From contig CANFPR010000007.1 of NCBI GenBank assembly GCA_947448975.1, positions 1 through 16,847 of the forward strand: DNA of 16,847 nucleotides, written 5' to 3'. The notes below the pieces were generated by a model, which was not told the origin of the DNA, did not search any database, and worked only from the letters and a program-made list of their open reading frames with translations. This DNA is from Micrococcales bacterium. GTDB lineage: Bacteria > Actinomycetota > Actinomycetes > Actinomycetales > Microbacteriaceae. A program made the position numbers and the translations under genes. Shown one piece after another: positions 1-8,032 of this stretch (its first letter is position 1; each line of letters starts with the position of its first letter).

Positions 1-2583
1 TTCCTAATCGACACGGTTGGTCCGAACGCCGGTAAGCACGTCTTCATCGAGATGAACCCACGTATTCAGGTTGAGCACACGGTTTCTGAAGAGATCACCG
101 ACATCGACCTGGTGCAGAGCCAGATGCGCATTGCATCGGGTGAATCGCTGCCCGAACTAGGCCTCAGCCAAGACAACATCACCATGCACGGATTCGCCGT
201 GCAGTGCCGAATCACCACCGAAGACCCAGCTGCCGGTTTCAGACCCGACACCGGAAAGATCACCACCTACCGTTCACCGGGCGGTGCCGGCATTCGCCTA
301 GACGGCGGCACCATCTCGGCAGGCAGCGAGGTAAGCCCTTACTTTGACTCGCTGCTGGTCAAGTTGATTGCCAAGGGTAAAGACTTTCCTACCGCCGTTA
401 TTCGTGCCCGTCGCGCTCTAGCCGAGTTCCGCATCCGTGGTGTGTCTACCAACATTGCGTTCTTGCAGGCCGTCATGGCTGACCCAACCTTTGCCAGCGG
501 CGACCTGAGCACCTCGTTTATCGATGAGCGCCCGCAGCTGTTTACTGCAGCGCCTTCAAAAGACCGCGGAACCAAGATTCTCACCTGGCTAGCCGACGTA
601 ACCGTCAACCAGCCTTACGGACCACGCAACGGGCGGGTATCACCGTCGCTCAAGCTTCCGAAGCTCGACCTAACCGTGCCGCCACCAGCGGGCTCGCGTC
701 AGTCACTCCTCGAACTTGGACCCAAGGCCTTTGCAAAGAAACTTCGCGACCAGCAGCAGGTGGCAATCACCGACACCACTTTCCGCGACGCGCACCAGTC
801 GCTGCTTGCTACCCGCGTTCGCGGACGCGACCTGGTTCAGGTTGCACCTTACGTGGCTCGCCTGACTCCTCAACTGCTATCGGTTGAGGCATGGGGAGGG
901 GCTACCTACGACGTTGCCCTGCGATTCCTGGGCGAAGACCCTTGGGAAAGACTTGCTGCCCTCCGCGTGGCAATGCCAAACCTCTGCATTCAGATGCTGC
1001 TGCGCGGCAGAAACACCGTAGGCTACACGCCTTACCCAACCGAAGTTACCGATGCCTTCGTAAAAGAAGCGGCCGCCACCGGAGTCGACATCTTCAGGAT
1101 TTTCGATGCGCTCAACGACGTTGAACAGATGCGTCCTGCCATCGAAGCCGTATTGCGCACAGAAACCGCGCTCGCCGAAGTTGCCATTTGCTATACCGGC
1201 AACCTTCTTGACCCGGCCGAAGACCTCTACACACTCGATTACTACCTGGCGCTCGCCGAGCAGATCGTTGCCGCCGGAGCCCACATCCTGGCCATCAAAG
1301 ACATGGCCGGACTTCTTCGCCCAGCAGCTGCTGCGAAGCTCGTGAAGGCCTTGCGCGAACGATTTGACCTGCCTGTTCACTTGCACACTCACGACACCGC
1401 AGGCGGTCAGCTAGCCACACTGATGGCGGCAATCGATGCCGGTGTCGACGCGGTCGACGTTGCCTCAGCGCCGATGGCCGGAACCACCAGCCAGCCTTCG
1501 GCTTCGGCTCTGGTGGCAGCCCTCGCCAACACCGATCGCGATTCAGGCATTCCACTCGACTCCGTCACCGCTCTAGAGCCTTACTGGGAAGACGTTCGAC
1601 TGGTCTATTCGCCTTTCGAATCGGGCCTACCCGGCCCAACCGGTCGCGTCTATAAGCACGAGATTCCGGGCGGTCAGCTTTCGAACCTACGCCAGCAGGC
1701 CATTGCGCTAGGCCTCGGAAACCAGTTTGAGCGAGTCGAAGACATGTATGCCGCGGCCAACCGCATTCTCGGCCGCCCAACCAAGGTGACTCCGTCGTCG
1801 AAGGTGGTAGGCGACCTCGCTCTGCACCTCGTTGCCGTTGGTGCCGACCCAGATGACTTCGCCGAAAACCCGCAAAACTACGATGTGCCAGATTCGGTTA
1901 TCGGCTTCATGGCCGGCGAACTCGGTGATCTACCGGGTGGCTGGCCAGAACCGTTCCGCACCAAGGTGCTGCAGGGCAAGAACCCGAAGTTTGGCTTGAC
2001 CAAGGTTGCCGAAGAAGACCTTGCCAAGCTCACCTCGGATGATGCGCGACTTCGTCGTTCGACGCTAAACCGACTGCTGTTCCCTGGCCCAACCGCCGAC
2101 TTTGAGAAGGCTCGCGAGAACTTCGGCAACCTAGATCAGGTTGACACCGTTGATTACCTCTTCGGGCTCGAGCAGGGCAGAGAGCACGTTGTGCAGATCA
2201 CCAAGGGAATTCGCCTTTACGTGGGTCTCGAAGCGATTGGAACTCCAGACGCCAAGGGCTTCCGCACCGTTATGGCAACCCTCAACGGTCAACTTCGCCC
2301 AATCAACATCCGTGACCGCAAAATTTCTGCCGATGTGCCTCAGTCTGAGAAGGCTGACCCGAAGAACCTAAACCACGTTGCTGCCCCATTCCAGGGCGTG
2401 GTGACCATTCAGACGGTTGAAGGCGCGCACGTCGAAATCGGTCAAGCCGTGGCAACCATCGAAGCTATGAAGATGGAAGCCACGATCACCGCAAGCAGTG
2501 CTGGAGTGGTGCGTCGCATTGCGATTGGCAAAACCCAGAGCGTTGACGCCGGAGATTTGCTACTGGTGGTTGAAGCCGAATAA
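1..2583 (+). CDS. pyc: Pyruvate carboxylase, 5'-truncated by the window edge
   Basis: Biotin-dependent enzyme that carboxylates pyruvate to oxaloacetate (anaplerosis) in the cytoplasm. The reading frame is open from base 1, so the gene begins upstream; 860 residues are visible, against roughly 1130-1150 for full-length actinobacterial enzymes. Seen in order: the end of the biotin carboxylase domain, with the NPRIQVEH motif at visible residues 19-26 (catalytic Arg21 and Glu25); its C-terminal subdomain to about residue 190; the carboxyltransferase domain, with TTFRDAHQS, the metal-site HLHTHD and the probably carbamylated lysine in AIKDMAG (codon 1297-1299); the conserved PYC domain; and a C-terminal biotinyl domain with EAMKMEA, the biotinylated lysine being codon 2470-2472. 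The fused single-chain order (BC, CT, BCCP) separates it from acetyl- or propionyl-CoA carboxylase subunits. No frameshift is seen. Confidence 0.96.
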   Translation, partial: FLIDTVGPNAGKHVFIEMNPRIQVEHTVSEEITDIDLVQSQMRIASGESLPELGLSQDNITMHGFAVQCRITTEDPAAGFRPDTGKITTYRSPGGAGIRLDGGTISAGSEVSPYFDSLLVKLIAKGKDFPTAVIRARRALAEFRIRGVSTNIAFLQAVMADPTFASGDLSTSFIDERPQLFTAAPSKDRGTKILTWLADVTVNQPYGPRNGRVSPSLKLPKLDLTVPPPAGSRQSLLELGPKAFAKKLRDQQQVAITDTTFRDAHQSLLATRVRGRDLVQVAPYVARLTPQLLSVEAWGGATYDVALRFLGEDPWERLAALRVAMPNLCIQMLLRGRNTVGYTPYPTEVTDAFVKEAAATGVDIFRIFDALNDVEQMRPAIEAVLRTETALAEVAICYTGNLLDPAEDLYTLDYYLALAEQIVAAGAHILAIKDMAGLLRPAAAAKLVKALRERFDLPVHLHTHDTAGGQLATLMAAIDAGVDAVDVASAPMAGTTSQPSASALVAALANTDRDSGIPLDSVTALEPYWEDVRLVYSPFESGLPGPTGRVYKHEIPGGQLSNLRQQAIALGLGNQFERVEDMYAAANRILGRPTKVTPSSKVVGDLALHLVAVGADPDDFAENPQNYDVPDSVIGFMAGELGDLPGGWPEPFRTKVLQGKNPKFGLTKVAEEDLAKLTSDDARLRRSTLNRLLFPGPTADFEKARENFGNLDQVDTVDYLFGLEQGREHVVQITKGIRLYVGLEAIGTPDAKGFRTVMATLNGQLRPINIRDRKISADVPQSEKADPKNLNHVAAPFQGVVTIQTVEGAHVEIGQAVATIEAMKMEATITASSAGVVRRIAIGKTQSVDAGDLLLVVEAE

Positions 2584-2600
2584 ATCGGCGCAGCCTCGGG

Positions 2601-2606
2601 TAGACT
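2601..2606 (+). promoter_or_regulatory. Possible -10 element for the ParA-like gene
   Basis: TAGACT, preceded by GGG, lies in the 69-base gap after pyc and fits the actinobacterial TANNNT -10 pattern. Transcription would start near 2613, leaving a leader of about 40 bases. I see no good -35 at normal spacing, so this rests on the hexamer alone. Confidence 0.35.
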
Positions 2607-2652
2607 TTCGAGAGCAATTCATCTTTCGCTGTTCGACCAAATTGGGAGTGTC

Positions 2653-3843
2653 ATGGGCTTTATTGACAAGAACGAAGACGGTCTAGACAACGGCCAAACC
2701 GAAGCTAACGAAATCGAGCGCACTCATTCGCTCGCCGACTCGGCCGTCGATGCTGGCACCGTAGACGTAGCACCGGCAACCGCGAGCGTTGAGATCATCC
2801 GTGAAGAACGTGCCGTGATCGAAGCGCCAATCGAGGCACAGCCCGTTTCGCGCCGCACCAACTACACCCGCCGCGACAGCCTGCGTGGCGAGGCATTCGA
2901 CCAGCCAGAACCGGCTGCAATGCTCACCGCCGACCGCCTAATCGACTCCACCAAGCGCAACCGACCAGCCCCTGAGTCGGGCTTCAGACGCTTTCTTTAC
3001 TTTGTTACGCTCAAGACCTTTAACCTTGGTGACTCAGCCAAGGTGCGCGCCCGCAAGGCAATCGATGCCCGCATCGGTGCTTCGCTAGATGGCCGCGCGA
3101 AGTTTGTTCCAGTGCTAACCCGTAAGGGTGGAGTTGGAAAAACCACCGTCACCACTCTGCTGGGTATGGCGCTCTCGCTATCGCGTGAAGACCGTGTTAT
3201 TGCTATCGATGCAAACCCAGACCGCGGAACCCTGGCCGAGCGCGTGAGCAAGTCAACGCGTTTCACCGTGCGAGACGTGGTTAACCGCGCCGCCGCTATC
3301 GATGGTTTCACCGACTTTTCAACCATGGTTTCGAGAGACATTACTCGCCTCGACGTTTTGGCATCAGACCCAGACCCGATGCTTTCAGAAGCGTTCGACG
3401 AAGGAGACTACAACGTCGTTGCCGACATGGCAGCGCGCTATTACTCGATCGTTCTAACCGACTGCGGTACCGGTATCGTGCACTCGGTGATGCGCCCTAC
3501 GCTGCAGCGTGCAAGCGGTCTGGTTATCGTCTCGGGCGGTTCGGTAGACGAGGCTCGCCTCGCATCTGAGACCCTAACCTGGCTCGAAGCCAACGGTTAC
3601 GGCGACCTGGTTCGTAACTCGGTGGTCGCCCTCAACACTGCAACCCAGGCCACCCAGCTGGTGAAGCTCGACGAGATTGAGCAGCACTTCAAGACTCGAG
3701 TGCGTCACGTTGTTCGAATTCCTTACGACCCAGCGCTAGCCGCCGGCTCGGTTATCAAGTTCTCTAGTTTGCGCAAAGCCACACAAGAAGCAGCCCGCGA
3801 ACTCGCCGCCATCGTGGTTGATGGTCTCGTCGCACAAGGCTAG
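2653..3843 (+). CDS. MinD/ParA-like P-loop ATPase with long N-terminal extension (EspI-like)
   Basis: Predicted deviant-Walker ATPase of 396 residues. The deviant Walker A motif KGGVGKTT is at residues 158-165, with the signature lysine at 158, and the second motif AIDANPD has its Asp at 186. DCGTG and a VIVSGGSVDEAR segment follow, as in MinD-type folds. Residues 1 to about 120 are acidic, rich in Ala, Glu, Pro and Arg, with no recognisable domain, and are probably disordered. A short conserved-looking segment follows (RRFLYFVTLKTFNLGDS). I recall this layout from the EspI/Rv3876 group of actinobacterial MinD-like proteins, but no type VII secretion gene is visible here. The ATG at 2653 has GGGAG four bases upstream. 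The gene sits two bases before def, so the two are probably cotranscribed. The function is unknown; a classical chromosomal ParA is unlikely because no parB adjoins it. Confidence 0.88.
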   Translation: MGFIDKNEDGLDNGQTEANEIERTHSLADSAVDAGTVDVAPATASVEIIREERAVIEAPIEAQPVSRRTNYTRRDSLRGEAFDQPEPAAMLTADRLIDSTKRNRPAPESGFRRFLYFVTLKTFNLGDSAKVRARKAIDARIGASLDGRAKFVPVLTRKGGVGKTTVTTLLGMALSLSREDRVIAIDANPDRGTLAERVSKSTRFTVRDVVNRAAAIDGFTDFSTMVSRDITRLDVLASDPDPMLSEAFDEGDYNVVADMAARYYSIVLTDCGTGIVHSVMRPTLQRASGLVIVSGGSVDEARLASETLTWLEANGYGDLVRNSVVALNTATQATQLVKLDEIEQHFKTRVRHVVRIPYDPALAAGSVIKFSSLRKATQEAARELAAIVVDGLVAQG

Positions 3844-3845
3844 CC

Positions 3846-4340
3846 TTGGCCGTTAGAGAAATTCGCTTACTGGGCGACCCTATTCTGAAGAGCGTTTGCT
3901 CAGAGGTCACCGATTTCGATCAAGCCACTTCGTTGGTTGCCGACCTTCTCGAAACCACGCAACTGCCAGGCCGCGCCGGTGTTGCGGCAAATCAAATTGG
4001 TGTCGGGCTTCGCGCCTTCAGCTTTAACGTAAACGGGCATCTTGGCTACCTAATCAACCCAAAAATCGTTGAAACCAGCGGTGAACCCGAGTTGCTAGAC
4101 GAAGGCTGCCTATCGGTTCCGGGCCTCTGGCACAAAACACCGCGGTATCCTCGCGCAATCGCAGAGGGACAGTTGCTCGATGGTTCAACCATTCGAATCG
4201 AGGGCTCGGGGCTCTTGGCTCAAGCGTTGCAGCACGAATGCGACCACCTAGACGGAATGGTCTATCTAGATCGACTAGAACTAGAAGAACGCAGAAGCGC
4301 CATGCGAAAGCTTCGCGAAACCGATTGGTTTATGAAGTAA
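3846..4340 (+). CDS. def: Peptide deformylase
   Basis: Metalloenzyme that removes the N-formyl group from nascent proteins at the ribosome. It has 164 residues, a normal length. The three family motifs are present: motif 1 as AGVAANQ with the catalytic Gln, motif 2 EGCLS with the metal-binding Cys, and motif 3 HECDH with two metal His and the catalytic Glu. Motif 1 normally reads GxGxAAxQ; here the first Gly position is Arg (RAGVAANQ). The start is TTG at 3846, with AAGG at 3836-3839 six bases upstream inside the end of the previous gene; no in-frame ATG or GTG gives a better N terminus. The two-base gap to the ParA-like gene suggests translational coupling. Many actinobacteria have more than one deformylase, so this may be a second copy; the window cannot tell. 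Confidence 0.93.
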   Translation: MAVREIRLLGDPILKSVCSEVTDFDQATSLVADLLETTQLPGRAGVAANQIGVGLRAFSFNVNGHLGYLINPKIVETSGEPELLDEGCLSVPGLWHKTPRYPRAIAEGQLLDGSTIRIEGSGLLAQALQHECDHLDGMVYLDRLELEERRSAMRKLRETDWFMK

Positions 4341-4342
4341 CT

Positions 4343-4371
4343 TGCAGTTCGGCGTTTAGCCGTTTACTGCA
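4343..4371. terminator. Hairpin between convergent def and fadD
   Basis: Imperfect inverted repeat: TGCAGT (4343-4348) pairs with ACTGCA (4366-4371), and inside it CGGC (4350-4353) pairs with GCCG (4359-4362) around a GTTTA loop. It covers the last codons and stop of fadD and the 15-base gap after def, a suitable place for a bidirectional terminator. There is no clear T tract on either strand, so it may only stall polymerase or protect 3' ends. Confidence 0.35.
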
Positions 4372-6182
4372 GCTTCGACCGTAGATGGCCCGGTGCCGTA
4401 AATCTCATCGACCACGGGCGAGAAGTCTTTGAGAACCTGCGCCCGCTTGATCTTTAGAGACGGCGTGAGGTGACCCGATTCTTCGGTCAGCTCGGATTGA
4501 ATGATCACGAACTTTCGAATCGACTCGGCCTTAGACACCGATACGTTTACCTGGTCGACTGCGCGTTGAACTTCGTCGAGCACAAGCTTTGACTTTGAAG
4601 CCTCGGCAACGGTCATGGTTTTGTCTCCGCCATTATTTGCTAGCCAGATTGGTAGCATCTCGGCGTCGAGCGAAATGATGGCTGCGATGAACGGCTGACG
4701 GTCTCCGATCACCACTGCTTGACCGATCAGCGGATTAGCGCGCAGTGGGTCTTCGAGCGGTGCTGGGGCAACATTCTTGCCTCCGGCAGTAACCAGAAGT
4801 TCCTTTTTGCGACCGGTAATTTGCAAGAAGCCAGTTTCGTCGAGCTCGCCGATGTCTCCGGTGTGCAGCCAGCCATCGGTGATTGTCTCTGCGGTGGCTT
4901 CGGGGTTTCTCCAGTAGCCGCGAAGCAGGTTGTAACCGCCGAGCAGAATCTCACCGTCATCCGCGATTTTTACGCTGGTACCAGGCAGGGCGTAACCGAC
5001 CTTGCCGATCTTTACGTTGTTTGGGCGGCCGATGGTTGCCGGAGCTGTGGTTTCGGTTAGACCGTAACCCTCGAGCACCGTCAAGCCGATTGCTCGGTAG
5101 AAGTGACCTAGTCGTTCACCTAGAGGGCCACCGCCTGAGATTGCGAACTTCACGTTGCCACCCATAGCGGCACGCAGCTTTTTGTAGACGAGGGCATCGA
5201 ACAGTTTGTGCTGCAAGTTGAGTTTGGCTGGCACGCGACCCGCCTCGTTGGCGCGAGACCAAGCGATAGCGACATCTACAGCCTTGTGAAAAATCTTGCC
5301 TTTGCCGGCGGCTTCGGCCTTCTGCTCGGCTGTGTTGTAGACCTTTTCAAAAACGCGTGGCACCGCAAGCAAGAAGTTTGGTTTGAAGCTGACCATACCT
5401 GGGCCGACGTTTTTCGCGTCTGGCTGGTGGCCAACCTTGACGCCAACATGCACCGCGATTACTTCGATGAAGCGGGCAAACACGTGCGCCAGGGGCAAGA
5501 ACAACAAAGTCGAAGTGCCTTCCCAGAGCACCTCTGGAAGCTCGATCTGCGCGTTGCGCGAGAGTTCAACGAAACCTCGGTGGGTCAACTCGCAACCCTT
5601 TGGCTTACCGGTGGTACCCGAGGTGTAGATAATGGTAGCCAGGTCTGCTAGGCCAGCAGCACTGCGGCGTTTTTCAACCTGCTCATCGGTAACCTCTAGA
5701 CCAGACTCAATCAAACGGTCGACGGCGTCGTTGTCGATGCGCCAAACATTGCGCACCAGGGGAGTACTTGCCTTGATTTGGTTGTAACGATCCTGATGTT
5801 CTTGCGATTCAATCCAGAGCGCAACCGAGTCGCTGTTCGAGAGAATCCACTCCAGCTGAGCAGGTGCGGAGGTTTCGTAAACCGGCACCGAAACGGCACC
5901 GGCATACCAAATGGCAAAGTCAATGAGAGACCACTCAAATCTTGTTCGCGACATGATGGCAACGGCCTGGCCGGGTTGAACGCCGCTGGCAATCATTCCC
6001 TTGGCTAGGGCGACGACGCGCTTCTGAAAATCTTCTGCCGTGATGTCAACCCAAATGCCGTTAGCGTCTTGCTCGGCGTAAAGGGGAAGCTTGGGGGTTG
6101 CTTTGACCCGCTCAATGAGCAGGTTCGTAATGTTGTCGGTTTCATCAGAAATGATGTGCGCCGGAATCTCGTAGGTTTGCAT
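4356..6182 (-). CDS. fadD15: Long-chain fatty-acid--CoA ligase (FadD15-like AMP-forming synthetase)
   Basis: ANL-superfamily enzyme of 608 residues that activates fatty acids to acyl-CoA through an acyl-AMP. Visible core motifs: the ATP-binding loop YTSGTTGKPKG at 186-196, YGLTETT at 373-379, the HTGD motif with Asp443, GRKKELLVTAGGKNVAP in the hinge region from about 457, and the C-terminal TPSLKIKR with the likely catalytic Lys577. The length and the LTPSLK form of the last motif match FadD15/AFD class I long-chain ligases rather than short acetyl-CoA synthetases. The ATG at 6182 has GGGAG five bases upstream on the minus strand. It stands alone, divergent from glucokinase and convergent with deformylase. 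The relative orientation to plsC and aroG is the same as I recall for fadD15 in Mycobacterium. The chain-length preference cannot be read from the sequence. Confidence 0.92.
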   Translation of the reverse strand: MQTYEIPAHIISDETDNITNLLIERVKATPKLPLYAEQDANGIWVDITAEDFQKRVVALAKGMIASGVQPGQAVAIMSRTRFEWSLIDFAIWYAGAVSVPVYETSAPAQLEWILSNSDSVALWIESQEHQDRYNQIKASTPLVRNVWRIDNDAVDRLIESGLEVTDEQVEKRRSAAGLADLATIIYTSGTTGKPKGCELTHRGFVELSRNAQIELPEVLWEGTSTLLFLPLAHVFARFIEVIAVHVGVKVGHQPDAKNVGPGMVSFKPNFLLAVPRVFEKVYNTAEQKAEAAGKGKIFHKAVDVAIAWSRANEAGRVPAKLNLQHKLFDALVYKKLRAAMGGNVKFAISGGGPLGERLGHFYRAIGLTVLEGYGLTETTAPATIGRPNNVKIGKVGYALPGTSVKIADDGEILLGGYNLLRGYWRNPEATAETITDGWLHTGDIGELDETGFLQITGRKKELLVTAGGKNVAPAPLEDPLRANPLIGQAVVIGDRQPFIAAIISLDAEMLPIWLANNGGDKTMTVAEASKSKLVLDEVQRAVDQVNVSVSKAESIRKFVIIQSELTEESGHLTPSLKIKRAQVLKDFSPVVDEIYGTGPSTVEAAVNG

Positions 6183-6285
6183 CTTTGCTCCCGCTCGGTT
6201 ACTGGGTAAAGCCTATTTGCTTGGCTCGGTAGAACACGGGCAAATTAGGTGTGAAATCGGGGGAAGTTTTTTGTACCTCTTTGGC

Positions 6286-6291
6286 TAAACT
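6286..6291 (+). promoter_or_regulatory. Possible -10 element for glucokinase
   Basis: TAAACT in the 148-base divergent gap between fadD and glk fits TANNNT. It would place the transcript start near 6298 and leave about 33 bases of leader, including the AAAGG ribosome-binding site at 6321-6325. The -35 region is not convincing. The same gap must also hold the fadD promoter, which I could not place. Confidence 0.3.
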
Positions 6292-6330
6292 TACACAGAT
6301 AGCAGGCTCAATACTCAAAAAAAGGCAAAA

Positions 6331-7281
6331 ATGCACGCGGTAGGAATCGACATCGGTGGCACCAAGATTGCCGGAGCGCTGGTCGACGAGCAGGGCAACA
6401 TCATTCGAGAGACTCGAGTGCCGACTCCCGCGCACGATGCCGATGCCATTGCCGATGCAGTGGTTGCGCTCATCCGTGAACTTTCAGACGGCGTTGAAGT
6501 CGGAGCAGCGGGTGTGGCAGCGGCCGGTTTTGTCGATGCGGAACGCGCCAACATCGTTTACGCGCCAAACCTCTCGTGGCGCAATGAGCCAATCAAAGCC
6601 AAGATTCAGGCACGACTAGACATTCCAGTGTTCATCGAAAACGACGCTAACGCCGCCGGCTGGGCCGAGTTTCGTTTTGGTGCCGGCGTTGGAGCAAAGC
6701 ACGTTGTAATGCTCACGATCGGCACCGGAGTTGGCGGCGCAGTCATCGTCGACGGTCACCTGCTTCGCGGAGGCTTCGGCTTGGCCGCAGAACTCGGCCA
6801 CGTGCCGCTGAACGGTGGCGACCGCCCGTGTGGCTGCGGCCAGACCGGATGCATCGAGCCTTACGGTTCGGGTACAGCGCTGTTGAAGTCAGCGAAAGAA
6901 CTGGTTGAATCGGGCGACCCTAAGGGCGCCAGACTCGCCGAATTAGCTGAAGAAGCTGGTGAGCTCACCGGAGCGCAGGTTTACCAAGCGATTACCGAAA
7001 ACGATTCGGCCGCCTTGGAGCTATTGGCTAATCTGGGTGCCGCGTTGGGCAAGACCGTGGCCGGCATTTGTGCCGTGCTCGACCCAGAAGTTGTAATCAT
7101 CGGTGGGGGAGTTAGCGCCGCTGGTGATCTTCTACTCAACCCGATCAGAGAAAGCTACCTGCGACACCTGTCGGCTGCGGCCTACCGCCCGCACGTGCGC
7201 TTCGCGATCGCTGAATTCGTAAACGATGCTGGCGTCGTCGGCGCTGCCGACCTCGCCCGACGCGAACTTGGCACGCTGTAA
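6331..7281 (+). CDS. glk: ROK-family glucokinase
   Basis: Cytoplasmic sugar kinase of 316 residues, most likely phosphorylating glucose at C6. The ATP phosphate loop DIGGTK is at residues 7-12, the sugar-site motif END at 103-105 supplies the catalytic base Asp105, and a second phosphate motif IGTGVGG is at 130-136. The ROK zinc site is intact: His157 plus CGCGQTGC with Cys167, Cys169 and Cys174, followed by the substrate-binding Glu176. GGGVS at 258-262 closes the nucleotide site. There is no N-terminal winged helix, so it is a kinase and not a ROK repressor such as NagC/Mlc. The ATG at 6331 has AAAGG five bases upstream. The next gene is plsC, 52 bases on; I recall a similar glk-plsC neighbourhood in Corynebacterium. 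Fructose, mannose or N-acetyl-sugar specificity is less likely but not excluded. Confidence 0.92.
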   Translation: MHAVGIDIGGTKIAGALVDEQGNIIRETRVPTPAHDADAIADAVVALIRELSDGVEVGAAGVAAAGFVDAERANIVYAPNLSWRNEPIKAKIQARLDIPVFIENDANAAGWAEFRFGAGVGAKHVVMLTIGTGVGGAVIVDGHLLRGGFGLAAELGHVPLNGGDRPCGCGQTGCIEPYGSGTALLKSAKELVESGDPKGARLAELAEEAGELTGAQVYQAITENDSAALELLANLGAALGKTVAGICAVLDPEVVIIGGGVSAAGDLLLNPIRESYLRHLSAAAYRPHVRFAIAEFVNDAGVVGAADLARRELGTL

Positions 7282-7333
7282 ACTTTAAGTTCGCTCGAAT
7301 CGAGTTGCAGACCTAAGAAAAGCGGGAGGTATC

Positions 7334-8032
7334 GTGGCTTATTTCATCTTGAAATCGCTGATTCTCGGCCCGTTGCTGCGCTTACTGTTTCGCCCTTGGG
7401 TGCGAGGCATGCAAAACATTCCGAGTAATGGCGCGGCGATTCTTGCCAGCAACCACCTTTCGTTCAGCGACTCGATCTTTCTTCCGCTGCAGACCCGCCG
7501 CCCGGTGGTCTTCTTGGCAAAATCTGAATACTTCACCGGCAAGGGGCTCAAAGGCGCATTGACTCGCTGGTTCTTCAAATCAACCGGTCAGTTGCCAATC
7601 GACCGCTCAGGCGGAAAGGCATCGGAGGCTTCGCTAAACACGGGTCTCAAAGTGCTGGCTCAGGGGCAGTTGCTCGGCATTTACCCCGAAGGCACTCGCA
7701 GCCCAGATGGTCGCCTATTTCGCGGTCGCACCGGAATTGCCCGCATGGTTCTCGAAGCCAAGGTGCCGGTTATTCCGGTAGCCATGATCGACACCGAAAA
7801 GGTTCAGCCAATCGGTAAACGTCTGCCGCGCATCCGTCGCATTGGAATCATCGTTGGCGAACCACTCGACTTCTCGAGGTTCACCGGCATGGAAGGCGAT
7901 CGCATTGTTTTGCGCGCCATCACCGATGAAATCATGTATGAACTCATGAAGTTGAGCGGCCAAGAATATATCGATGTCTACGCCACCTCGATGAAGAAAC
8001 CTAAACCAAGCGCAGTCAGGAAAGCAGAGTAA
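7334..8032 (+). CDS. plsC: 1-acyl-sn-glycerol-3-phosphate acyltransferase family protein
   Basis: Membrane-associated acyltransferase of 232 residues, probably adding the second acyl chain to lysophosphatidic acid in phospholipid synthesis. The catalytic HX4D motif is NHLSFSD with His41 and Asp46. The glycerophosphate-binding EGTR motif is at 119-122, within YPEGTRSPDGR, and VPVIPVAM follows at about 144-151. The N-terminal 20 residues are hydrophobic and could insert in the membrane. The start is GTG at 7334, with a strong GGGAGG (7324-7329) four bases upstream. Its stop overlaps the aroG start by one base (TAATG at 8030-8034), so the two genes are translationally coupled. The pairing of a lipid acyltransferase with DAHP synthase recalls the Rv2182c-Rv2178c region in Mycobacterium. 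The exact acceptor is not certain from sequence; the family also contains acyltransferases for other lysolipids. Confidence 0.9.
   Translation: MAYFILKSLILGPLLRLLFRPWVRGMQNIPSNGAAILASNHLSFSDSIFLPLQTRRPVVFLAKSEYFTGKGLKGALTRWFFKSTGQLPIDRSGGKASEASLNTGLKVLAQGQLLGIYPEGTRSPDGRLFRGRTGIARMVLEAKVPVIPVAMIDTEKVQPIGKRLPRIRRIGIIVGEPLDFSRFTGMEGDRIVLRAITDEIMYELMKLSGQEYIDVYATSMKKPKPSAVRKAE

Noticed and set aside
877..1392. 171-residue open frame on the minus strand inside pyc
   Set aside because: It lies fully antisense to the conserved carboxyltransferase domain, has no ribosome site, and its translation matches no family I recognise. It is a product of codon bias.
5208..5651. 147-residue plus-strand open frame (and shorter ones at 4719-5167) inside fadD
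   Set aside because: Antisense to an intact acyl-CoA ligase with all its motifs. No family features and no promoter or ribosome site.
7294..7304. CTCGA-A-TCGAG palindrome between glk and plsC
   Set aside because: A short single palindrome, of a kind expected by chance in this composition, with no second copy nearby to suggest an operator.
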